Source: Candidatus Iainarchaeum sp.
Lineage (GTDB): Archaea; Iainarchaeota; Iainarchaeia; Iainarchaeales; JAFGBZ01
Direction of reading: 5' to 3'
Assembly: GCA_016218635.1 (NCBI GenBank)
Contig: JACRDJ010000158.1
Coordinates: 1 to 7,798, forward strand
DNA length: 7,798 bases
Part shown: in pieces, positions 1 to 5,269 of the stretch
Numbering within the stretch: the first letter of the stretch is position 1
How the letters are laid out: each line of letters begins with the position of its first letter
Notes under the pieces: model-generated
Seen by the model: the letters and a program-made list of their open reading frames with translations, nothing else
What the model was told of the DNA's origin: nothing
The model's database searches: none
Translations under genes and position numbers: made by a program

Positions 1-1
1 C

Positions 2-2596
2 GGCATCAAGAAAAGCCAAGACAGCATTCCCGGAATCCAGGACCCCTTCATTCAACAAAATGACCGCCCACTGCCTTCCGGAGAAATCCAGCTGGAAAAA
101 ATCAAGGAACAGGGCAGCAAAAAAGCCGGGTTTGAAGAACCCGTTCAGCTCTGCGTGAAAGGAACCGGAACACCATTTGATGCCATCGGCAAAAAACTAA
201 AACTGGATGCCAAGTCCGTCGGAGACCCGCCTCAGGAAGACGCGGACCCCATCGAAGTCACCCTTCAGGCCTGCGCGATTCACCCCAGCGACCTGGTGGC
301 CCAGCTCGAAGAAAAAGCACCGGGAACATACTACGCGGTACCCTACTGGACCGGCACACCGGCAAAACTGGACTTAAAGGGACTGGGAACTCAGGCGCAG
401 ATCACTAAACGTGAAAAAGAAGCCAAGGAAGCAGACCCGGCCGTGTTTGAATCACCCGAAGCCCCGGAAAAAGACCCCCATCCGGAAGCACGATGGAAGG
501 CGATTGGGCTGGGAACCGCTACCTGCATTGGAGCCAGTTTCGGACTCAACGTATGGCGCCACGGATACGGAGTATTACTGGACATGCTGGTGGACTGCAT
601 CGGGCCCTATGGATGGAAGGCACTCGGCCAGGCAAGTTGGGGAAACCAGGTCAAAGAAGTCATCAAAACACCGGTCCGATGGATGGGACAAATCATGGAA
701 TATGCCGGAAACGGACTGGATAAACAGTTTGGAACCCAATTTTTCAGCAGTCTGGAATCCACCATTGAAGGATATGTAAAAAACGGAATTGAAGCTGCCC
801 AGGAACATCCCGCCATCACCACGGGAGCCGGAAAAGGATTGTTTAGTGAAATCTTTCCCCAGATAAGCCGCTACAGCCTTGCCGGAGACCGGACCGTGGA
901 AGAAATCGCCCGCTTCGGAGCCGACCAAGTGGAAAAAGGACTCGGAACAAACCTGGGAACCACTGGCGCCAGATCAGTGGCAAGACAATACAGAAACGCA
1001 TTCGAAAAAGAACTCAAAGCACAGCTCATGGCCGCCAAAAAAACAGGCGTCACTGCCTTCCGGGGAGGGTTCACCGAAGAAGCCACCAGGAAAGCACTCG
1101 AAGAGGCCGGAAAAAAAGTGGCAACCGATGCAACCATTCAAGGCGCCTTATCAGGAACATTGGGAACAATGGCCACCGCCGCAGACACCAAAGAACTCGT
1201 GGAAAATGCGCTTAAAGGCGAATTAACGGCAACATTCGGAGAGGGCGCCAGGGAACTGGCTGAAGCCGCCGCCGGAACCAGCGTCGGAACCGCTGCCGGA
1301 AGCCTCACCGGACCCCAAAACAAGCTTGCCAAACAAGTTGCGGATAAGATGATTCAGGCAATAGAGAAAAAAATGGGTGCAGGGTATCTGGCAACCGCAA
1401 CAATACCGCCTGCCACCATTGGAACCGAACTGAGGACACTGATTGAAACCAGCGTTAAAGGAAAAATATCCCTGTCCCCTTTCGGAAGGCTTGGAGCCAA
1501 CACCCTCTTAACCGTTGAAGAAAAAGCGCTTGCAGGAGTAGCCCGGGAAGTTGAGGAACAAATGGCCAAAAAGTACGTGAACGCAACACTCACCCAGCTT
1601 GGAACCAAGATTGCCCAACGGTACATGACCACGGTGGCTTCACCAGTTGCATTGACGGAAGGTATCGCCCGCGGAGGCATCCGGGAAATGTTCAAGCGCG
1701 CATTCAAGACCCATTTCACCGACATTGTCAGAAACCCCCTGGCGGCCCTCAAAGCCTGGGGAACCCTGGGAAAAAACATCTCATTAGGAGTCCTTCCCCT
1801 CGGACTGGGCACGCTGGTGGAAGAACAGGTGTACCAGAAACTCACTACCGGCAAAGAACCCACGGCAATAGAAGGAAAAACACCTGCGGTAAGCGTCGAA
1901 GCAGGAAAAAAAATCACCACCGATTCAGGCGAACTCATGGGAACCATTGAACGCGGAAAAATATACCCCATCACCGTATACCAGGATTTAGCCACCCAGG
2001 TCAAGAGAAAAAAACTCGAAAAACCGGTTTCCAGCATTCCGGCAGGCGCCCAGATCATCGAGGAATGCCAGGGAACCTACAACCGCCCGCTTGAACTCTT
2101 TGACCTCACCCCCCGCCTGTCTGACGCAGCCCGGCCAATGAACTATTCGCTCAGCAACAAAGTATACAATGTCCGGGTATTTTATGGGCAAAGCAAAGAG
2201 GGAAGAATCGGCGCCATCATCGGAAGAACGGCATACGACCACCACATTCCCTCCGCGTTGCTGACCACCGTGGCCATCTGGAAAAACGGATTCGGATTCA
2301 AAGGCAACCAGGCAGGCCTCACCGAAAGCCACTTATTCGGATGCAAAAACAACGATCCCGACACCGGCGGAATCACCGCCAACGCCAACTGTGCGGCCAC
2401 GGAACTGGAAGCCGCACTCAAAGGAAATCTCACCGATGAAGGAATCAAGAATGCACTACGGGCATACAATACTCCCCAGAACGCAAACTATGATTCCGAA
2501 CTTACCGAAGAAGAACTCAGCGAGCTTCTGAAAGTATACAGTCAATGGAACGCATTCCATTCCCTTGACTCCGCGGCACTGTATCAGGCCGGCTGA
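2..2596 (+). CDS. Large helical envelope protein with C-terminal lysozyme-like domain (5' end outside window)
   Basis: The reading frame is open from base 2 to the TGA at 2594-2596 (864 codons) with no in-frame ATG in the first 150 bases, so the gene starts upstream of the window; the GTG at 155 is only an internal valine. Visible order: a beta-rich, cysteine-containing N-terminal part (to about 400), a charged Glu/Pro/Lys linker (about 410-490), then a long Ala/Gly/Thr/Lys-rich helical region (about 500-1850) with many hydrophobic-Gly-Thr tripeptides, and a C-terminal domain (about 2110-2560). The last part resembles lysozyme/SLT-like domains: IPSALLTTVAIWKNGF aligns with the first catalytic helix, followed by SHLFGC and NCAATELEAAL. 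The usual catalytic Glu aligns with Lys (codon 2282-2284), so it may be inactive or use another residue. Overall it resembles phage tape-measure or giant envelope proteins, but the role is unknown. It is convergent with the toxin-antitoxin operon, 27 bases away. The gene is certain; the function is weakly supported. Confidence 0.
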   Translation, partial: GIKKSQDSIPGIQDPFIQQNDRPLPSGEIQLEKIKEQGSKKAGFEEPVQLCVKGTGTPFDAIGKKLKLDAKSVGDPPQEDADPIEVTLQACAIHPSDLVAQLEEKAPGTYYAVPYWTGTPAKLDLKGLGTQAQITKREKEAKEADPAVFESPEAPEKDPHPEARWKAIGLGTATCIGASFGLNVWRHGYGVLLDMLVDCIGPYGWKALGQASWGNQVKEVIKTPVRWMGQIMEYAGNGLDKQFGTQFFSSLESTIEGYVKNGIEAAQEHPAITTGAGKGLFSEIFPQISRYSLAGDRTVEEIARFGADQVEKGLGTNLGTTGARSVARQYRNAFEKELKAQLMAAKKTGVTAFRGGFTEEATRKALEEAGKKVATDATIQGALSGTLGTMATAADTKELVENALKGELTATFGEGARELAEAAAGTSVGTAAGSLTGPQNKLAKQVADKMIQAIEKKMGAGYLATATIPPATIGTELRTLIETSVKGKISLSPFGRLGANTLLTVEEKALAGVAREVEEQMAKKYVNATLTQLGTKIAQRYMTTVASPVALTEGIARGGIREMFKRAFKTHFTDIVRNPLAALKAWGTLGKNISLGVLPLGLGTLVEEQVYQKLTTGKEPTAIEGKTPAVSVEAGKKITTDSGELMGTIERGKIYPITVYQDLATQVKRKKLEKPVSSIPAGAQIIEECQGTYNRPLELFDLTPRLSDAARPMNYSLSNKVYNVRVFYGQSKEGRIGAIIGRTAYDHHIPSALLTTVAIWKNGFGFKGNQAGLTESHLFGCKNNDPDTGGITANANCAATELEAALKGNLTDEGIKNALRAYNTPQNANYDSELTEEELSELLKVYSQWNAFHSLDSAALYQAG

Positions 2597-2623
2597 CCGC
2601 CCGTTCCGTTTCAGGGAGCGAAC

Positions 2624-2938
2624 CTATCCACGGACCAGCTTTCGGGCGTTTTCAAGGGATTCATTTAGGAGTTCACCCGGTATTTCCTGGCGGATTCCCC
2701 GCCGGACAAGCGTTTCCATGAATTCACCGACCGAAAGTTCTGCCAGATCCGCAGCCTCGCTTAAGGAAAGCCGCTTCTCCGAATACATTTGAAGTGCGGT
2801 TTCCTCGCTGAATTTTCTGAGCCCGATTTCAACAGCCGTTCTCATGACCACCGAATGATCAAACCGGAGCAGTCCAGCCAGCTCCTTCGCTTTCCGGGTA
2901 TCTTGGGCATTAAGCCGCAGGGACGTGAGTTGCTTCAT
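2624..2938 (-). CDS. UPF0175 family antitoxin
   Basis: A protein of 104 residues. Residues 1-43 (start MKQLTSLRLN, then two helices with DHSVVMRTAVEIGLRKF) look like a ribbon-helix-helix DNA-binding fold. Residues 45-85 carry the UPF0175 signature: ALQMYSEKRLSLSEAADLAE, then LSVGEFMETLVRRGI, a predicted helix-turn-helix. Known UPF0175 proteins pair with DUF3368 PIN toxins, and this gene lies directly downstream of one, its ATG overlapping the toxin stop codon as ATGA. The expected role is to bind and neutralise the toxin and, with it, repress the operon promoter. A strong ribosome site sits four bases before the ATG, which supports this start and should make translation of the second gene efficient. 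It ends with TAG 27 bases from the stop of the convergent large protein. Confidence 0.
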   Translation of the reverse strand: MKQLTSLRLNAQDTRKAKELAGLLRFDHSVVMRTAVEIGLRKFSEETALQMYSEKRLSLSEAADLAELSVGEFMETLVRRGIRQEIPGELLNESLENARKLVRG

Positions 2939-3453
2939 TTTTTCACCTCTCCGATTTTTTGTCGGATGTTCAATATAATGGCAGGAGCGTACCAGCCGAA
3001 TTCAGACAGTTTTTCAAGAGCCAAGAGAGCCGGTTTCTCTCCCAAAACGCCTTTTTCATGCAAAGCCAGCAGCAGTGAAACCGCATTAACGAACCGGATT
3101 CCCAGAACTTTGCAGGCATTCATGGCCTTGTAGTCATCCGTGAGCAGAAACTCCGCATTCAGTTCAAGCGCGAGCGCAATCGCATGCCGTTCACCCCTGT
3201 GAAGATTGAAGTCCGCCGAAATCCGTTCAAGAATTTTTTTTGACGGGTCTTTTATCTTCACCTGCTGACGGTCAGCCAGCTGCTCAATAAGGAATGCATC
3301 CCATCGCCCTTTCCCCTTTCCCAAAATCACGCACTCTTCAAAAACCACTTTTGGGATAAAAACAAGGGAACGCCTGGTCAGTGTGTCCACCAGCCCGGCC
3401 TTGACCAACAGGATCAGTGTGGAGGAATCCGAAACCACAACCTGCAATGTCAT
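2935..3453 (-). CDS. DUF3368 PIN-domain toxin (putative RNase)
   Basis: A protein of 172 residues with the PIN nuclease layout of the DUF3368 family: Asp9 in VVVSDSSTLILL, Glu39/Glu40 in IPKVVFEEC, Glu88 in RGERHAIALALEL, and Asp106/Asp107 in FLLTDDYKAMNACKVLGI. These acidic residues are those expected to bind the metal ion in PIN RNases, and none appears lost, so the enzyme looks intact. The family is known as the toxin half of UPF0175 pairs and is thought to cleave RNA; the target cannot be read from sequence. It is the first gene of a two-gene minus-strand operon and overlaps the antitoxin by four bases. A TATA-like box centred about 27 bases before the ATG, with no Shine-Dalgarno sequence between, suggests a leaderless transcript. 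Toxin-first order is unusual for such pairs. Confidence 0.
   Translation of the reverse strand: MTLQVVVSDSSTLILLVKAGLVDTLTRRSLVFIPKVVFEECVILGKGKGRWDAFLIEQLADRQQVKIKDPSKKILERISADFNLHRGERHAIALALELNAEFLLTDDYKAMNACKVLGIRFVNAVSLLLALHEKGVLGEKPALLALEKLSEFGWYAPAIILNIRQKIGEVKK
2943..2949 (-). promoter_or_regulatory. Strong archaeal ribosome binding site for the antitoxin
   Basis: Read on the minus strand, GAGGTGA lies four bases before the antitoxin ATG, within the longer match GGAGAGGTGA (2943-2952). It matches the archaeal anti-Shine-Dalgarno sequence and lies inside the 3' end of the toxin gene. The toxin itself has no such site, so the two genes seem to start translation in different ways, which could favour antitoxin over toxin. 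Confidence 0.
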
Positions 3454-3455
3454 AC

Positions 3456-3481
3456 AAATATGTTGTGTGTATTACATATTT
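3456..3481. promoter_or_regulatory. Candidate operator: 8-bp inverted repeat over the toxin-antitoxin promoter
   Basis: AAATATGT (3456-3463) and ACATATTT (3474-3481) form a perfect inverted repeat with a 10-base spacer. It covers part of the TATA box and the predicted transcription start. This is where an antitoxin or toxin-antitoxin complex would be expected to bind for autorepression. AT-rich DNA makes chance repeats more likely, so this is a candidate only. Confidence 0.
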
Positions 3482-3484
3482 AAA
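3476..3484 (-). promoter_or_regulatory. TATA box of the toxin-antitoxin operon (leaderless)
   Basis: Minus-strand TTTAAATAT, centred about 27 bases upstream of the toxin ATG. In archaea transcription starts about 25-27 bases after the TATA centre, so the start would fall on or next to the A of the ATG. No ribosome site lies between, as expected for a leaderless mRNA. Confidence 0.
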
Positions 3485-3520
3485 TCTTTGTTGAAGGAAA
3501 GAAATCCGCAGTGTGGAATT

Positions 3521-3534
3521 CGGACCGCAGTCCG
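3521..3534. repeat. Short hairpin CGGAC-CGCA-GTCCG
   Basis: A perfect 5-bp stem with a four-base loop in the divergent intergenic region, between the toxin promoter and the first TTAAAT repeat. Same style as the hairpins at 3599-3611 and in the downstream train, but with its own sequence. Function unknown. Confidence 0.
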
Positions 3535-3538
3535 TTAT

Positions 3539-3558
3539 CCTTAAATCCTTCCCACGCC
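3539..3558 (+). repeat. Direct repeat copy 1 with TTAAAT promoter-like core
   Basis: CCTTAAATCCTTCCC followed by ACGCCG; the 15-base core recurs exactly at 3625-3639, followed by CGCCG, 86 bases on. Copy 2 fits as the promoter of the prepilin-like gene. By the same rule this copy would start a transcript near 3567, within the hairpin module, giving a longer structured leader. It may be an alternative promoter or a duplication remnant. Confidence 0.
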
Positions 3559-3611
3559 GCTTCCGATCGGCGGTACCGGTGCACTGCCTTCAGTAGTGCG
3601 TGCTCCGCACG
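3555..3611 (-). repeat. Hairpin module, inverted mosaic copy of the downstream hairpin train
   Basis: GCCGCTTCCGATCGGC (3555-3570) is the exact reverse complement of 5045-5060. The next bases, GGTACCGGTG, match the reverse complement of the following downstream segment at 8 of 10 positions. CGTGCTCCGCACG (3599-3611) is the exact reverse complement of hairpin 5019-5031. CGGTACCG (3571-3578) also recurs at 5095-5102. The order of the two long blocks is kept, but the spacer between them differs. GCACT (3581-3585) can pair with AGTGC (3595-3599). The module lies between the divergent toxin and prepilin promoters. Nature unknown: dispersed repeat family, structured RNA or regulatory DNA. Confidence 0.
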
Positions 3612-3624
3612 ATTAAGAGAATAC

Positions 3625-3644
3625 CCTTAAATCCTTCCCCGCCG
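3625..3644 (+). promoter_or_regulatory. Promoter of the prepilin-like gene; direct repeat copy 2
   Basis: CCTTAAATCCTTCCCCGCCG. The TTAAAT core (3627-3632) is centred about 26 bases before the ATG at 3655, the usual archaeal TATA-to-start distance, and no ribosome site precedes the ATG. This suggests a leaderless mRNA. TTAAAT is a weak match to the TATA consensus, so confidence is moderate. Confidence 0.
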
Positions 3645-3654
3645 TTTCTTTTGC

Positions 3655-4986
3655 ATGAATGAAAAGGGTTTCACGCTTTTCACTGCCCTGGTGGCGGTGG
3701 TGCTCATTGTATTGAGCGCTTTGCTGGTGAACAGCATGGTGGCGAGTGAGAACAGCATTCTTTCCGTGCTCGAAGAACGCCAGGAACAGGAACGCATGCA
3801 GGCCATTACGGACATGGCGCGCGCGGACGTGCTGCAGACATTCAATTACTCCATCCGCCAGGAAATGGAGGAATACTTCAGCAAACAGCGCTCCGGTCTC
3901 ACCCCCAACTACATCTCGCTTGACATGAAGGAAGACAACTGGCAGAAACTCAAGAACGGCGTTCAGGATCAGTTCGTTTCCACGAACGGGGTTAAGTTCG
4001 CGCGCCGGATGTCTTTGCACCTGCCCACGTTGGCCACGAACACGCTCGACCCGCGCGGGTACATCGTGAGCGTCAAGCACACGGAGCACACGGACGAATT
4101 CGTGGACACCATCCAGAAAGTATTCGTTAACTCCCGGGAAAACAAACAGTTCCTCTTCATCAACAACTGCGGAAACGATGACTCCGCTGTTCCGGACTGG
4201 AAGGACTGCGAGGGCTCGTTTTACCTGCTGCTGGATTTTGCTTCCATTCCGGATGCCGATTACGAGAAGCTTCCGTTCATTGAAGTGAAGAGCACGCGCA
4301 CGAACCGCAGTCTCTCCCAGCCCCTGATTCCGCGCGGAAAAATCCGGCTCTATGTACCCCTGCGCATTTTCAAGGCCATGGCGGCCGCGCACGCGTTCGG
4401 AAAAATGCTGACGGGAAACGGGTTCATGGAAGACATCGGGCGCCTCCGGCTTGGGTTCTGTGATGCATCGTTTCCCTGCTCGCCCCGCGAAGACCCCCTG
4501 CGGGAGCCGGCCGGCGAATGGAATGCGGCCTGTGATGCATCCATCGGCCTTAATACACCCTACAGCGGAACCAGTTATTCTTCCGTCAGTCAAGGCAGCG
4601 TCAACAATGCAGTCATCGATGTGGCCAGGACTCTTATCAATGAACGCATTCAACAGGTTTCCGGGAACAGCGGGTTCAGTGATGGATTATTCGGGATGGA
4701 AAGCGATCCGGCCCCCAGTGTCCTGACCATTTTGGATACGGAAAAAACGCGGACCTTCACCCAGCAAGGGACGGACGTAGGGCTTTACTGTGCGGCCCCT
4801 GAACAGGTCAGGGTGTTTGCTTCATTCAAAGACGACGACCCGTTATTCATAATCAGCAAGAAGGAAACCACCCGGTATTTTTTCCAACTCGGGTATGAAA
4901 TGACTCCGCCGGCATTCGGAGGCGGCGGAAGCTGCACCACGGAACAGAATCCGGCGGGTTCCTCAGACAAATGCGTTCCGGGCTGA
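3655..4986 (+). CDS. Prepilin-like secreted or surface protein with eight cysteines
   Basis: A protein of 443 residues. The N-terminus MNEKGFTLFTALVAVVLIVL has the form of a type IV prepilin/class III signal: a short charged leader ending in Lys-Gly, cleavage expected between Gly5 and Phe6, then a hydrophobic helix to about residue 30. The Glu usual at mature position 5 is Thr here. A charged helix follows (about 36-75, rich in Glu, Gln and Arg), then a large soluble domain. Eight cysteines (172, 185, 269, 275, 293, 379, 427, 440), an even number confined to the soluble part, suggest disulfides outside the cell. The C-terminus is Gly/Ser/Pro-rich. It is far longer than ordinary major pilins, so a minor pilin, pseudopilin or tip-type role is possible but unproven. 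The start is supported by the signal motif and a TATA-like box 26 bases upstream. It is flanked on both sides by related hairpin sequences. Confidence 0.
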   Translation: MNEKGFTLFTALVAVVLIVLSALLVNSMVASENSILSVLEERQEQERMQAITDMARADVLQTFNYSIRQEMEEYFSKQRSGLTPNYISLDMKEDNWQKLKNGVQDQFVSTNGVKFARRMSLHLPTLATNTLDPRGYIVSVKHTEHTDEFVDTIQKVFVNSRENKQFLFINNCGNDDSAVPDWKDCEGSFYLLLDFASIPDADYEKLPFIEVKSTRTNRSLSQPLIPRGKIRLYVPLRIFKAMAAAHAFGKMLTGNGFMEDIGRLRLGFCDASFPCSPREDPLREPAGEWNAACDASIGLNTPYSGTSYSSVSQGSVNNAVIDVARTLINERIQQVSGNSGFSDGLFGMESDPAPSVLTILDTEKTRTFTQQGTDVGLYCAAPEQVRVFASFKDDDPLFIISKKETTRYFFQLGYEMTPPAFGGGGSCTTEQNPAGSSDKCVPG

Positions 4987-4997
4987 CGACCGCAAGC

Positions 4998-5210
4998 ATA
5001 GTGCCATAGAGTAAGGCCCGTGCGGAGCACGATCCACCGGCACTGCCGATCGGAAGCGGCAGGCGAAGCACTGGCCATGCACAGCATGGGCACTCGGTAC
5101 CGCCGGACGAAAACGGCGTAGCTCAACTCCCGCGGAGCGGGGGTTCTCGACAGCATCGGACGAAAACGATGGGGCACTCGTATCCACCAGGCGAAACTGG
5201 TGGGCACTAT
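4998..5210 (+). repeat. Train of seven short hairpins bracketed by an inverted repeat; possible structured RNA
   Basis: Starting 12 bases after the prepilin-like stop codon, seven perfect or near-perfect stem-loops follow one another. They are 5019-5031 (stem CGTGC, loop GGA), 5043-5062 (CTGCCG), 5075-5089 (CCATGC, loop ACA), 5101-5118 (CGCCG, loop GACGAAAA), 5125-5145 (9-bp stem with one G-U pair, loop GGA), 5154-5171 (CATCG, loop GACGAAAA) and 5184-5203 (CCACCAG, loop GCGAAA). Linkers share GGGCACTCG (5088-5096, 5172-5180), and GCACT occurs five times. ATAGTGCC (4998-5005) and GGCACTAT (5203-5210) could close the whole unit as one multi-branched structure, sharing one base with the last stem. 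It could be a 3' UTR, a separate RNA, or a DNA repeat. No tRNA, rRNA or known RNA family was recognised. Confidence 0.
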
Positions 5211-5211
5211 C

Positions 5212-5219
5212 TTTATAAA
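5212..5219 (+). promoter_or_regulatory. TATA box of the repeat-domain surface protein gene
   Basis: TTTATAAA, a near-ideal archaeal TATA box, begins two bases after the hairpin train ends. The predicted start of transcription is near 5242, giving a leader of about 28 bases before the ATG at 5270. Confidence 0.
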
Positions 5220-5221
5220 TC

Positions 5222-5239
5222 AATTAATGCATCTTAATT
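5222..5239. promoter_or_regulatory. Inverted repeat AATTAA-6-TTAATT just after the TATA box
   Basis: Six-base arms (5222-5227 and 5234-5239) lie between the TATA box and the predicted transcription start, where a repressor could act. The arms are AT-only and short, so chance is a real alternative. Confidence 0.
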
Positions 5240-5260
5240 TGGGCCCGTGAATAGTGAAAT

Positions 5261-5264
5261 GGTG
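5261..5264 (+). promoter_or_regulatory. Weak ribosome site for the repeat-domain protein
   Basis: GGTG lies five bases before the ATG at 5270 and matches the core of the archaeal Shine-Dalgarno sequence. It favours 5270 over the in-frame ATG at 5279. The ATGs at 5259 and 5266 are out of frame. Confidence 0.
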
Positions 5265-5269
5265 CATGC

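Noticed and set aside
155..157. GTG as start codon of the giant protein
   Set aside because: The same frame is open to the left window edge, reads as continuous protein, and no ribosome site or TATA box precedes this GTG.
1354..2058. Minus-strand open frame of 234 codons inside the giant gene
   Set aside because: Shadow of a long plus-strand frame; Ser/Pro/Val-rich with no domain.
3613..4653. Minus-strand open frame of 346 codons opposite the prepilin-like gene
   Set aside because: It is the antisense of a gene with a clear signal motif and promoter. The product is an Arg/Val/His-rich string with no recognisable domain, and no ribosome site or promoter was seen.
5100..5190. tRNA gene (GTAGCTCAAC resembles a D-arm)
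   Set aside because: No T-arm GGTTCGA-type sequence, no 7-bp acceptor pairing and no anticodon arm at the right spacing.
4998..5210. CRISPR array
   Set aside because: The repeated units are different hairpins of differing length with short linkers, not identical repeats separated by unique spacers.
3539..5210. Insertion sequence with terminal inverted repeats
   Set aside because: The gene between is prepilin-like, not a transposase, the inverted blocks differ in spacing, and no target-site duplication was found around them.
4785..5223. Minus-strand frames across the hairpin train
   Set aside because: They arise from GC-rich palindromes and the end of the prepilin-like gene; the products are low-complexity with no start signals.
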